DNA of 64,000 nt from Monilinia fructicola (GCA_008692225.1 VICG01000009.1:682001-746000); one strand, 5' to 3'; shown: positions 20,622-33,795, numbered from the stretch's first letter. Numbers and translations: made by a program. The notes: generated by a model from the letters alone, not told the origin.

Positions 20622-23600
20622 TAGTAGTAGTATTTATTTTCATTCATTAGATAGACTAAAGGTTTCTTTAAAACCTTCTTAAGGGTATAGGAAAGTATTA
20701 AGCTATAAAATTAAACTAATAATAATTATAAAAAGTGTTTTGTATATAAAAAGTGTAATATACTTAATCTATTAGTTTCCTTTTATTTTATTTAAAATAA
20801 AGATATAATATTAATAATTAAATATTATTAATAAACTTAAATATAAAGTTTTAATAGTTTATAAATATAAGCTATAAAATAAATTTAACAACGTAAACAA
20901 AAGAAAATAGAAATATAATAATATAAAGTAAAAAAAAAAAAAGAAATAAATTAAAGATTTTAAGATTATTCAAAAATATAAACTAAATATTAAAGTTTAG
21001 TAAAGTATTATTAAGGTTAATAAAGATATTATTAAAGTTAGATCTATATATATTAAATAAAATTGTTATATATAGAAGGATTATTAAAGTTAAACCTGAA
21101 ATTATTGATGTTAAAACCAAAATTATTAAAATCAAAACTTTTATATATTAAAATAGAATTTTATACTTTTAAAAGAATAAGGCTAAAAAATTTTGGTATG
21201 TATTAAAAAAAAGTTGAAATTATGAAAATTAGAGGTCTATTAGAAATAGAATAAAGCTTATTAGAAATAGATACTAAAGTAAAATCCAATAAAGTCTAAA
21301 AAGTTTATAAACTTTGTTAATTTGAAAAGAAATTAAATAAAGTATTTAAATTTTTTTTATAATATGCTTAAAAGGATTTAAAATTGAATTAATTATTCAT
21401 TAAAATATCAAAGTATTTTTACTAATATATTAAATATAAAGAAATTATAAATATATTATAAAAATATTTTAAATTAACATTTTTATATTGAAATTTAAAG
21501 TAATACGAGATAAAATCATTGTATATAGAATAAATGATTAACATTTTATAAAATAAAATTTAAAAAAAAATTGTATTTTGTATGAAAATTCTAATTTAAA
21601 ATAATTTCAAAATGATTTCATTTTATATTTAAATCATTAGATCTATTATACAATGAAATAAAAATCTTAAGAAATATACTTATTTTATTAACTATAAATA
21701 TTAAAAATGAACTTAAATCCTAAATAAATTTTAATATCTTTTTATTTATAGAACAATCAATTACTTTGTTCCCTATAATTTTTATATATTCTAATGATTA
21801 TTTAATATTTATATTATTAATCTATATTATATTTTAATATTCATAGAGAACCTATTATAAAAATCTAATATATTAGTTTATAAATATTATATTATTAAGA
21901 TATTATTTATATATAGTTAAAATTATTTTAAATTAATATTTAATAATATATTTATTATATATTAAAGTTTTTTTTAGGTATTTATAACTTTGATATCAAA
22001 AAGATATAATATAAAATTGATTAATTTTTAATTAAAGTTTATTTATATATTGTTTTAATAAATTATATATTTATAATTATTAGTATATTATTTTAAAATC
22101 GTTTAAAAATATAATAGTATTAATTAAAAGAAATAAGTTTTATAAAATTTTAAAGATTATAATAATAGTTTCTTTATTAATCTGTTTTATTAAATTTATC
22201 TAATAGTTTTATATAAGATATAGTAATCGAAAAATTAGTTTAAAAACTATTAAAAATATATACATCGAATATTAAATCTTAGTTTTAAATATTTATTATA
22301 AATCTATTTTGTAACTTTTTAATAATTATTAATATTAGAATTTAACGAATTAAAGGATATAATATATCTACTACTTATATTTGTAATATAAACCTAAGCT
22401 TAGTTTTTTTAAATATTGTTTTTATAAAACAACGATCTAGTATTATAGAAAAAAAATATTAGATATAGTTTTTTAAACTAGTAGAACTTTGTAAAATATT
22501 AGAAGAAATATCTTATTAAATAGACTTATATATTATTTAATTATACGCTAATAATAAAACTTTAATTAAATTAAAAAGCTTAAAGAATTTTATATATTTT
22601 GTATATTAAGTATTTATATTATAAATGAAAAAAAGAATAATATAAATAATAATAGCTATTTTAAATATTAAAACTAATAGATTATTTATTATTTTCATTA
22701 AACTTTTGAATATAATATAAAATAAAACAAGTATATATAACTTATGTTTTTATATATCTTTAAAAGATCATTTTTTTATAAATTATATTTTAAATTAATA
22801 TAAGCTTATTTATTTTTTTTGATATTATTATAATAAAGTTGATAATAAATTTTTTATTTATTTTATATATAATAATATTTGAACATTTTTTTTCAATAAA
22901 GTAGATTATATTTAGCTTTTTTAAAACAAAAATAATTTTGTTTTAAATGTTTTGATATATAATATTTCCAATGTCTTAAAGAAAAATATATAAATATTAA
23001 TAATTAATAATATCAAAGCGATAAATAGATATATATTATTTATATATTTTAAACCTATAAATATTATCTTAAAATAATCGTTTAGTTGAATATATTATAT
23101 ACAATATAAGGGATAATAGTAAACCTTAGAAAATACTCTAAACGATTTAATAATTTAATATAATAAAGTTCTTTAGATATATTTTTATATATCTATTTAT
23201 TAAAAATAAGTTAATTAATTTTAAAAATGCTAAAAGTTAGTTTTATACTATTATTTAGATTAATCAATGCTTTTTAAATAGTATATTAAAAGTTTCTTAA
23301 ATATTTAATATAATTATTATGATTTTTGAGTTTTATACTATAATCATTTTTTTATTATATATAGGACTAATTATTAGATTTATAATAAGTCTTTTAGAGA
23401 AAACTTTAGTATATCAAAAATTAAAGATTTTTAATGTAAAGATAATTTAAATTAAATATTTAGTAATAATTTATTTTGAATTTTTAAAAAACGGTATAAA
23501 ATAAGTATAATCAGTTATTAAAAGCAAATAAAGATTTTATTAACTTTATTAATTTTGAGGAGTATAATTTTTTTGGTTAATTTCTATATCTATAGAAAAA

Positions 23601-25393
23601 ATTTAAAACTAAGATATTTATTTTATAAATAATAAAAGATATATTTAATCAAGCTTCAATAAACCTTAAAAAATCAAATTATAATTTAAATAATTTTTAA
23701 CAAAATATTGAAAACGCTTAAAATATTTTTTTCAACTTCTTTTAAAAAAACTAAAATAGATCATAAAAGTATATTAAAACTTTATTAATTTATTTATAAA
23801 TTATAATTTAAGTTATTAATTATATTAAATTTATTTAAACCTTAAAACTATAATATTTTCGTTTTAATTATAATATATCTTTTATAATAATATTATAATT
23901 TTATTAATTATTAAAGAGGGAGTTTGAAAGTTATGATTTGATCTATATTAATTAATAATCTAGTATAAGTTTTTATTATTTTTAATTTTATAAATTATTT
24001 TCTTTTGATAGTTTTTTTTAACCTTATAAATTATATTATAGATTTCATTAATTTCAAGGGATAATTAAACCTTAATTATATATTTAATTAAAAAATAAAT
24101 TTAATATATTGTTTTATATTTTAAAGTTTATTATAAAGTAAGGTATTCTTTATTTTTATTGAATTTATTAATTATGTGTATAATGGAATTAAAGATAATA
24201 CTAAGTTAAATAATAAAATTTTCTATATTATCTTAATTTTAAAGATTATTTAAATTCAAAAGTTTAGTAATACTAATATATATAAGATTTAAGAATTTTA
24301 GAGTAATTATGATTAAGTATATGAGTATTTTGATTGGGTAAAGTTATAATTTAGGTTTTATAATTCGGTTTTATATATAAGTTTTTATGAATATTAATAA
24401 TTGTGAAGGAATTAAAAAAGAATACAGGATTTAAAATATATTTAATAAAATAAATAAACTTTTTGAAAATGCTAATAAATTTTATTTTATTATTTGATGT
24501 TTATTATAAAATTTTCATTTTTTAATAAAAAAAATAATAGATCAAATTTCAATAAATTATATTAAATGTTAAAATTCTTCTTTATAAGGTATTTAAAAGG
24601 TAGAAAAAATAAATAATATAATTTATTATTTTGAGTATTATAAATTATTCATAAACGTTAAGAATAACAATGAAGTTGATATTGATTTAAAATGGATTTT
24701 CATTATATATTAATTATCTTTATTATATGTATGATATAATACTTTTTCAAATATAGATGTTAATTTATAATTAAAAATCTTTAATATTCTTAAAAATTAA
24801 AAATCTCTAAAAGTTAATTAAAACGTAGTAATTGTTCTTTAAATAGTTTTAAGTATATATATTAATATATATTTAAGATTTTTAAATATATATAATATTA
24901 TAAGAAAGATTATATAAATAAAGTTTTCTTTATTAATATTGAACTAATTAATTTATAGATTTTAAAATTAAATCTATTAAAAACAATAAAAATTATAGTT
25001 TTATTTACATTGTTTTAATATAGAAAATAAGTGAAAACAATTAATTTATTAACATTTTCTTCTATAAAAGTATTAAATTTAAGTTTTAGGATCTTTATAA
25101 TAATTATAATTATAATTATTAAATAGAATAATTAAGTAGGTTTTTTAATATATAATAAATTTAGCTTTGAAAAAGTTTAATTATAAAAGTTTTAAAAGCT
25201 AAATTAATATTTTTATATATTATTATAATAAAACCACATTTATATTTAATATTAATTATAATTTTATTTTGTATAATTCAAGTAATTTTTGATGTTAAAA
25301 AAAGTAAAAATAAATGTATTAATTATTGCAAAAACAATTTTTCTATATTTATGAATTTAATTTAACTATTTTTTAATGAGTTTAATATATTAT

Positions 25394-25417
25394 TATTTAT
25401 TTATTTATTTATTTATT

Positions 25418-25468
<51 letters not shown>

Positions 25469-25472
25469 TTTT
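25394..25472. repeat. (TTTA)n microsatellite within E1
   Basis: About 20 ATTT units with a single TTTTA slip. The matching place in E2 appears to lack the array, so this is a copy-specific expansion. Confidence 0.9.
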
Positions 25473-26614
25473 AATCTATAATAAAAGATTTATAATAATG
25501 AATATATTATAATAAATTAATATAATTAATATTAAAGGATTTTTAATATTGGTTTACTTGTATATTGTAACATATATATATATTTAGTATAACGAATTTA
25601 TTTAATTGGATTGAAATAGCTTTAATAATTTAGATTGTAATAATTGATAATAATCTTTTTTTATAATTATTTTTAATAAATTGTTTATATTAAAAAGTTT
25701 AAATATCTTAATAGATTAAATAAATGAAATAATTTATATTATTTTGTTAATTTTAAGATTAATATTATATTTAAAAGGTTTAATATTAATTAATTTATAT
25801 TATATTTAAATATCGATTTTTTCAAAGATAAGATTAATATTCGTTTATATAATTTTTTTATTAGATTATAAAATACAATAGGAATAGTAATAATTATATA
25901 ATTATATTAAATAACTAAAATATTAAAAAAAGAGTTTTTAATAATTTTTTAATGATCTTAATATTTTTTTAGGTAAAGAAAAGATTACAAATCGCAAAGT
26001 TGTTAGCTATGATTACTTTATTAATAATAATAAATATAATAAAAAAATTCAAAGTTAATATAAAATCATTAATTTATTTGAAAAAATTTTATTAAATATT
26101 AAAAGATTTTAAATGATTAAAAAGGATTTATAGTTTATATTTAGTTAATATAATGATATCTATAATTGGGTTAAAAAAAAGTTACAAATCTAATAAACTT
26201 TATAAATATAATTATAATATACAAATTACAAAAATTAAAATTAAAAGGAATACTATTAGATTTAAGATTGTTTTATGTATTTTTGCTTTTAAAACCTTAT
26301 ATATTGCAATTAAACTTTAAAAATAATTTTATTATATTGACAAATAATATTAATTTAGAAAAGTAAAAGAAAATATTTTCAAGATATTAATTATAAACAC
26401 AAATAAATGTAAAGATTATTGTATTAGTTTTTATAAAGATTAAAGTAAAAAAGAAATTAATAATCTTTTAAAAAATTTCAAAAGTAATTTTACGTTTTAT
26501 AAGCGTATTATTGGATATAATTATAAAGTTATTAATTAAAAATGTTAATTTTATAATGATATTATAAAATTGCTTTTGTTTATATTCAAATACTATAAAA
26601 TAATTATTAATATA

Positions 26615-27402
26615 CTCGGGCGGGTTTCAAAAGAGGCATACGCAAAAATATAACTTATAATGATTTAACAAAACCTTAATATAATTTTATGAAATTTATA
26701 GTTATTGTAGATTTAGTATTTTTATACTTTCTATGAGAATTTTGTATTATAAAACCTAATATTAAATAGATAATAATATAATAAAATGTATAAATATTGA
26801 AAAAATTTTAAAAAATTAGAGATTAATATAAATATTAAATACTTTAATGAATATTATAATTGAACTTATCAAATTCTATTAAATAATAAAATAAAAGCTA
26901 AATTTTAAATAGCTTATTTTAGAATTTTTTTTTATCAATATTTAAAATATATATTAATAAGGTTGAAAATATAGGAAAATTTATTACTTTTGAAGGGGTA
27001 AATTTGCTTATTTGGATTATATAAGTATATTTTTTTATTAGAAATTTGAATTTTTAACTTTTTATATCAATATATATATTAGTATAATAGATAATATTAA
27101 ATTTTAAAAATATTTAATAAAACTTTAAAGCTTATATTATTTTTCGATAATTTTGTTTTTCAAAATTTATATATTATTGAATTTTCAATTAATATATTAA
27201 TAAATTCTAAAATTTTCTAAAATCACTAACTTTATAATATTATTATTCTTTTTAAAATAATCTTTATAATATACAAGCTTTATAGAAAGATATTAAAATA
27301 CTAAATTTATTATATATATAAATTATATAAAATTTTATTAAGATTTCGTTGGATAATTATAAGTTTTATATTCGCCTATGCCTCTTTTGGAACACGCCCG
27401 AG
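26615..27402 (+). mobile_element. MITE family B, copy B1
   Basis: 788 bp flanked by TA. Terminal inverted repeats of about 31 bp: left CTCGGGCGGGTTTCAAAAG, right the complement (CTTTTGG-AACACGCCCGAG). E2 offers the empty site: E2 reads straight through the same place (AATGATTATTAATAG). Includes an internal near-palindrome around GGGGTAAATTTGCTTA. No ORF. Confidence 0.92.
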
Positions 27403-27698
27403 TAATGATTATTATCTAAATTGAAAAAGAAATAAAGCTAAGAATTTATTTTAAATCTTTTTATAATTTATATAAATAATAATTAAAGCTTTGATAGATT
27501 TGTAAAATCAAAAATTAATAAAGATTATATAAAAGTGTTTTTTTTGTTTAATACTATTATTATTATAAGAATAATATAATTAATGTTATAAAGCAATTAA
27601 GGCTACAAAAAGCAATTATTCAAAGCAAAAGTATAAAGATACCGTTGTTTTAGATTGTTATATAGGCTTGAGCAACTATACTGTGAACTGCGAATGTA

Positions 27699-27881
27699 AA
27701 GATTAACTTAAAATAATACTAACATCGATTTGAATAGGTTTTAATTCCATTTTAAGCTGTTTTAAGCTATTTTAAGCTATTTTAAATTATATTAAATTAT
27801 TTCAAGCTATTTTGAATTGTTCTTAATCTAAATTAAGAATATTTTAATATAACCTTAAACATTATTAAAAAACCTATAAAG
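27699..27881 (+). mobile_element. MITE family A, copy A2, right part
   Basis: Continues A2 after E1 and ends CCTATAAAG followed by TA. It contains the family's CGATTTGAATAGG box and the TCTAAATTAAGAA hairpin. Element D1 begins only 9 bp further on. Confidence 0.9.
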
Positions 27882-27890
27882 TATTTATTA

Positions 27891-28806
27891 CGGTAAATTA
27901 CTCTCATACTATAAAAAATCGTAATATAATACTATATAGATTCTATACTTTTTAAATAGAATCTAATTTTTTAGATTTTATTCAAATAGTATAGAATCTA
28001 AATATTAAATTATAAATTTTTGAAATCTAGTATTTCAATTGGTCGATTATTAATAAACAAAAAAGCTCTGATTTTCCGTTCTACCTTCGAAGTTTAATTA
28101 TTCCGATCATTTTGGCCATTTCGGAAGTGATCAACTATTTCGGCTTTTCCATTCTAGCCATTCTACAGTAGAACCTGGTTATACCGGACTTGGTTATACC
28201 GGAATCCTGGTTATACCGGAATTTTTTTTCAATTTTACTTGATTTTATATGAAAGTAACGGAATTTTGGCTTATAACGGAATATCGGAGTATTTTTTTCA
28301 AAATTCCGGTATAAACAGATTGATTTATATGGGATTATTAGTTAACACGTGATGATTTACCAAAAAAAATTTGATTATATAATCTTATCAAAATTCCAAT
28401 TTGTATAAATTGTATAAATTTGTATAAATTTGTATGAAGTTGTATAATATCTATATAAATCCTGTATGATTTTTTATGCATACCTGGTTATACTGGAAAC
28501 CTGATTATACCGGATCTAATTGGCTGAAATTCTTTGTTCGGTATAACCAGGTTCTACTGTATTCCGATCCTTTTACTTTGGCTATTCCATTCTAATCTTC
28601 AAGTTTCCATTTCGGTTTTTTCATTCCAATTCTTTTATTTTGAAATAATATAATTATTAATTTGTTAATATAAATTCAATTATAAACCTTTAGATTCTAT
28701 ACTTTTTGAAAAGATTTCATTATAGATTTTATTTAAGAAATATAGAATCTAAATAGTATTATAATAAAATTATTTTGATTTTTAATAGTATGAGAGCAAT
28801 TTATTA
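27891..28806. mobile_element. Element D1, carrying a pogo-like MITE
   Basis: Flanked by TA. Begins CGGTAAATTACTCTCATAC and ends with the complement, in which the last CG has become TA. Inside the ends are nested inverted motifs around AGATTCTATAC. The middle is a TTTCGG/TTCCATT minisatellite, into which a 394-bp MITE has inserted. Without that MITE it is about 520 bp; D2 at 31173 is 781 bp because its minisatellite is longer. Confidence 0.88.
28166..28559. mobile_element. Tc1/pogo-type MITE, 394 bp
   Basis: Perfect TA duplication (28164-28165 and 28560-28561). The ends are inverted repeats starting CAGTAGAACCTGG and continuing into TTATACCGGA. The left part repeats the TGGTTATACCGGA unit three times and the right part has it again in complement. 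CAG..CTG ends plus TA target are typical of pogo/Tc1-mariner. It has no coding capacity. It keeps much more G+C than its surroundings. Confidence 0.93.
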
Positions 28807-28808
28807 TA

Positions 28809-29657
28809 TTCATTATTATTATTCTTATTGTTATTTAAGGAATGCTAAACTACTAAATAAATTTAAACGAGATCGATTTTTATTTCTATTGATTTTTTCA
28901 TCGAAAAAACGTATAATTCTTTTTACTAGAACGATAGATTAATATTTACTATTATCGTAAAAATATCGTTATTATTAGAATAAAGAAGATATGTGTATAT
29001 AAATTATATAGCTATTATTTATTACAAATAATTATAAAGTATTGCTATTAATAATTTAACCTTTATTATTTTATAAAAAATAAAAAATAGAAATTTAGTA
29101 GTTTTTATAATAGTTTTATTCATTAGTAAGCTAAATATTTTATAAGAATTTTTATATAATATATAGTTTAAAAACGTTAAAAGTAAAGTTTTTACGAAAT
29201 TTTTATTTATATTAAAAATATAAAGAAATCTATTAAAAAATAAAAGATTATTTAGAAAACATTTAAATACTTTATATAAAACATTATTTATATTTATATT
29301 ATAAAAAAAAGAAAAAGGGATGTTTTTATATAATATGTATTATAGAATATCATTATAAAAAATTATCTTTTTTATAGTATATAAAATATTCTTAGTTATA
29401 TATAGGTAATAAAAAGTAATAACTTTTAAAATAATAGAGAATATAGGTATAATATTTAATCAACATCTTATTTTTATATTAAATACCTATATATAGACCT
29501 TTTACAATATTAGTATTCCGAATGCATTCCAGCATTAGTTATATAATAATTAAGTCTAGTATCGACTAAAATTAATTAATTTTTTAGTATTAAGATATAA
29601 TAATAGAATGTATAATTAAAGAAGTATATTATATATAAAATGATAGAAAAAGAAAAA
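28809..29657. other. AT-rich stretch, no assigned element
   Basis: About 850 bp without ORF or recognised terminal repeats. Contains TATAGGTA at about 29404 and 29444 and TACCTATA at about 29488; the last two face each other about 50 bp apart, like the ends of a very short element. Confidence 0.5.
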
Positions 29658-29659
29658 TA

Positions 29660-30370
29660 CTTAGTGGCGCAGCTGAATATATTTAACACTATATTCAAAC
29701 GTTCTCAAAATGGTTTTAAGATATTTCAATATTTTAAGATAATATTAAGCTAATTTAAGCTAATCTTAAAATAGATTAAATCAATAAAATATATTAATAT
29801 ATTTCAAAATATATTAGGATATCTTAAAATAGCTTAAGATAATTTAATAATTGAAGATTATGTTAAAACCGTATTAAGATTATCTTAACACTGTATTAAA
29901 ACTATAGTATAATTAATTATTATAATATATAAAAATTTAAAAAATTTAATTATCAAATTATTATTAGACATTTAGCCAAGTGGTTAGAATGATTTGTTTG
30001 CGGCAAAAAAAATAATAAGAATAATAAGAATAATAAGAATAATAAGAATAATAAGAATAATAAGAATATTTTTTTTCCACTTTTTTTTAAAAAAAAGTGG
30101 GGTAAATCCACTTTTAAAGCTTTTTTTTAAGCTATTTCAAAATATCTCAATACTGTCTCAAAACGGTTAGTGAGTTATTGCAACAATGCCGCTTTAATAC
30201 CATTTTGAGATTAGCTTAAAATAGTGTTAACACCGATTCGAATAGGTTTTAACTATGATTTAAGCTATTTTAAGCTATTTTAAATTATTTTAAAATATTT
30301 TAAAAACGTTCTTAGTTCAAATTAAGAATATTTTAACATAATCTTAAACATTATTAAAAGAGCCATAAAG
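29660..30370 (+). mobile_element. MITE family A, copy A3 (well preserved)
   Basis: 711 bp between TA dinucleotides, starting CTTAGTGGCGC and ending GCCATAAAG. One of the cleanest full copies: it has the tRNA-like stretch (TAGCCAAGTGG here), AAAAGTGG/CCACTTTT hairpin, GGTTAGTGAGTTATTGC, CCGATTCGAATAGG and the TTCAAATTAAGAA hairpin. A (AATAAG)n expansion sits at 30009-30066. Confidence 0.93.
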
Positions 30371-30762
30371 TAATATAGATATAATTATAAATACAAGATA
30401 AAGAATAAAAACATAAAATTTTAGATTGATATTAATCAAAATGATTATTTATATTAGAAAATATATTAAATAAAATAAAACAACGAAAAAAGAGAATAAG
30501 ATAATAATTGTAGAGTATTCAAGAGTTCAAAGCAGAATATTTATATATACTAGTAGCTTTAAATATTACAATCATTTAATAAGATACTTTTTATAAGGAA
30601 AACTTTTTGAGAAAAAGCCTTTATGAAAAAGTGTAAATAAAGAGTTTTTACTTTATTTATACTTAAAAAAAAATTTCTTTTTATTCTAATTATAAAACAT
30701 TAATAAAAGTATCGTATAATCTTGAATATTCTAGCTACAAATAAGGTTAAATCAATTATTAA

Positions 30763-31119
30763 TTTACTATTATTATTATTATTTTTTCACTTAAATATAT
30801 CATTCTAATTACTTGGCTAAATAGTTAATGATATAGGTAATTTTTAAATAAATTTTCAAAATTTCTTTATATTATAATAATTATTCAAATTATAGTTTTA
30901 ATATAATGTTAAGATAATCTTAATATAGTTTTAATATAATCTTCAATTATTAAATTATTTTAAGCTATTTGAAGATATCTTAAAATATATTAATATATTT
31001 TCTCGATTTGATCTATTTTAAGATTGGCTTAAATTGGCTTGAATTAGCTTAATATTATCTTAAAATCATTTCAAGAACGTTTTAATATAGTGTTAGATAT
31101 ATTCACTTACGCCACTAAG
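30763..31119 (-). mobile_element. MITE family A, copy A4, truncated
   Basis: Only about half of the family, from the ATTACTTGGCTAAATAG (tRNA-like) stretch to the CGCCACTAAG end. The other half is missing. The stretch 30373-30762 to its left is unassigned AT-rich DNA. Confidence 0.8.
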
Positions 31120-31172
31120 TGTTAAGATTATAAAAAAGTAATACTAGTATATTATATGATTAATATATTTAA

Positions 31173-31953
31173 CGGTAAATTACTTTCCTATTATAAAAAA
31201 TCCAAATAATTACTCTTATATTATGAAAATCAAACTTATTTTATTATAATACTATATAGATTCTATACTTTTTGATATAGAATCTAATTTAGATTCTATT
31301 TAAAAAAGATAGAATCTAAATAGTGAATTATAAATGTTCAAAATCTAATATTTTCATTGATCGATTATTAGTAAGCAAAAAAGCTTCAATTTTCCATTTT
31401 ACCTTTGAAGCTTAATTATTCCGATTATTTTAGCTATTTCAAAGGTGATTAATCATTTTGGCTATTTCGAAAATGATTAATTATTTCGGCTTTTCTATTC
31501 TAACGCTTTCATTTCAATCATTCTATTTTAGCTATTCCATTTTAGCCATTCTATTTTGGCCTTTCTATTTTAGTTATTTTATTCCTAACCCTTCTATTTT
31601 CAACCCTTTCATTCCAACCATTTCATTTTAACCATTCCATTTTGGCCCTTTCATTTTGGTCATTCCATTTCAATCCTTTCATTCCGGCCATTGCATTCCG
31701 GCCATTTCATTCTAGCCCTTCTATTCTGGTTATTCTATTCTAACCCTTTCATTTCGAAATAATATAAATACTAATTTGTTAATATAAAAAATTTATTATA
31801 AAACCTTAGATTCTATAGTTTTTAAATAAAATCTAATTTAGATTTTATTTAAAAAAGCTAGAATCTATATAGCATTATAATAAAATCACTTTGATTTTTG
31901 TGGTATAAAAAGTAATTTTTTTCGATTTTTTATAGTTTGAGAGTAATTTATCG
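31173..31953. mobile_element. Element D2
   Basis: 781 bp, starting CGGTAAATTACT and ending AGTAATTTATCG followed by TA (left flank is AA, probably a changed TA). Ends contain the AGATTCTAT-type inverted motifs. The middle, about 31385-31760, is a long minisatellite of TTTCATTCCGGCCATT and close variants. It appears to interrupt an E fragment. Confidence 0.88.
31385..31760. repeat. TTCCATTTTGGCC-type minisatellite inside D2
   Basis: Roughly 10-15 bp units built from ATTCC/ATTTT plus GGCC/AACC/AGCC, repeated about 25 times. Keeps far more C and G than adjacent DNA; C is concentrated in TCC and GCC rather than CA. Confidence 0.85.
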
Positions 31954-32282
31954 TATATTTAAATTTATATATAATATTTTAAAAAGAAATTTAATAAAAT
32001 ATAATATATGAAGTATATGAGAGAGAGATAAGCTTTTAAGGGTATTGTACATTATTTGGTAATTTAATATAATAAAATTCTTAAGATAGATTTTTATATA
32101 TTCATCTATTAAAAGTAAATCATTAACTTAAAAAATTCAAAAAGTTAATCTTACATTATTCTTTGAATTAATAGACGTTTTTTAAACAATATATCCAACG
32201 CTTTTTGAATGTTTAATATAATTATTATAATTATCATAATTTTTGAATTTCATATGATAGGTATTGTTGTTTTCCTATTGTA

Positions 32283-32788
32283 AGAGTTGCGGCCATAGCT
32301 TATCGTATACCTTATGTTTTTGTATCAAAAACCTCTATTTTTAACTTTTGATATCACAAAATATCAAATATTATACAAGGTTTTATAATATTGAAATAAA
32401 TTTACATAGAATTATTCAAGATTATATAAAAATACATTGACTTAGTTTTATAATTTTTTTGATAGATTATTAATTTCATAAAATTGAATACAATAAATGT
32501 TTCGAAAAAATCGCTTCTTTTATATGAAAAGAAACGTTATATATAAATTTTTTAAAAAATTTTTCCATTTCGAAGAAATATAACTTTTTAAATAAAATAT
32601 ATGAAAATAAAAAGTTGTATATTCTAAATTTTATCAATCTCAAAAAATGTAATAGATACAGATTTTGAATAAATATATAAATAACTATAAAAGTTATTGC
32701 AAACTTTAATTTGTATAAGAAAATATAAATTTTATAGGGATTTTATTACGAAAACATGAGATGTACAATAAGCTGTGACCACAACTCT
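32283..32788. mobile_element. MITE family F
   Basis: 506 bp flanked by TA. Terminal inverted repeats of about 25 bp: AGAGTTGCGGCCATAGCTTA on the left, and the complement of AGAGTTGTGGTCACAGCTTA on the right; the two differ mostly by C/T. The uninterrupted E1 sequence near 23360 is the empty site. Only copy in the window. Confidence 0.88.
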
Positions 32789-33042
32789 TATATAAAGTTA
32801 ACAATTAGGTTAATAGAAGAGCTTTCAGAAAAAGCTTTACTATATTAAAAAATTAAAAACCTTTAATAAAAAAGTAATCCCAACTATTTTTTCAATAATA
32901 ATCCTTATTGTTTTTTTGGACATATAAAAGATAAGTATAAGAAATCATTAAAAGTGAATAAAAATTCTATTAATTTTGTTTATTTCAAGAAGTATGATTA
33001 TTTTAATTAATTTCTATATTTAAAGGAAGAATTTAAGATGAA

Positions 33043-33452
33043 GATATTTCGTTTATAACTTTTTACTAATATATTTTAAATAAACTTTAATGAACTTTTA
33101 GAAATCGAATTGAGATTGAATTAATTTTTAATAAGATATTAAAAATATTAATAATATCTTTCTTAGTTTTTTTTAAAAATATTATAATAGATTACAAAAG
33201 TATATTGAAGCCTTATTAGTTGATTCATAAATTATGAATAAAGTTTAACAGATATTTCGTTTATAACTTTTTACTAATATATTTAAATAAACTTTAGTGA
33301 ACTTTTAGAAATCGAATCAAGATTAAATTAATCTTTAATAAAATATTAAAAATATTGATAATATCTTTCTTAATTTTTTTTAAAAAATATTATAATAGAT
33401 TACAAAAGTATATTAAAGCCTTATTACCTATAGTTGATTTATAAATTATGAA
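33043..33452. repeat. Tandem duplication of ~205 bp within E5
   Basis: The block starting GATATTTCGTTTATAAC and ending near ATGAATAAAGTT occurs twice head to tail (about 33043-33248 and 33250-33452). The second copy carries a 6-bp insertion (TACCTATA for TA at 33425) not found in the first. Confidence 0.85.
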
Positions 33453-33795
33453 TAAAGTTGTTAATCATATTTAATTCATTTCAAACTTTAGATTATAATT
33501 TTAATTTTTTGATTATAATATCTTTAATTATAATATCATTAAGGTTGGTTGATCTTCTGAAAATGTTTATTGTGAAAGCTAGGTAATACATTTGAGTAGA
33601 AAATCTATATGGATAGAATGTTATTTATACAACAATAAAACTATCTTGAATAAATGACAAATAGTATTTTTATTACATATCAAGACTCTGAGTAAGCTTC
33701 TATAGCCTTTATATGAAAAATATAAATGGTAAAATTATTTAATTTATAACTAATATTTATATCTTTATTTATCGTCTTAATAAATTTTATAACTA

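Larger units (their letters stand above)
19768..27698 (+). mobile_element. Long repeat E1, probable LINE, with C2 and B1 inserted
   Basis: Inserted in A2 and flanked by a 12-bp target duplication, AAGATTAGCTTA on the left and AAGATTAACTTA on the right (one G-to-A change). Removing C2 and B1 leaves about 6.29 kb, in line with the second copy E2 at 56569. It begins with a GTAGTAGTA motif and ends beyond TATAGGCTTGAGCAACTATA. Variable-length target duplications (12 bp here, 14-16 bp for E2), 5'-truncated sibling copies sharing the same right end, and an A-rich tail at one copy suggest target-primed insertion, so LINE rather than LTR. All frames are destroyed; no reverse transcriptase motif could be recognised. 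Confidence 0.8.
31956..33560 (+). mobile_element. Fragment of long repeat E (E5) carrying element F
   Basis: Matches E1 from about 23030 to 23870 in the same orientation (landmarks: AGTAAATCATTAACTT, TTTTTTAAACAATATATCC, ATTATTTTAATTAATTTC). Interrupted by F at 32283-32788 and containing a tandem duplication at 33043-33452. Both ends are missing, so it is an internal fragment. Confidence 0.7.

Noticed and set aside
19768..27698. LTR retrotransposon for the E repeat
   Set aside because: No direct repeats at the two ends, and target duplications differ in length between copies; LINE-type insertion fits better.
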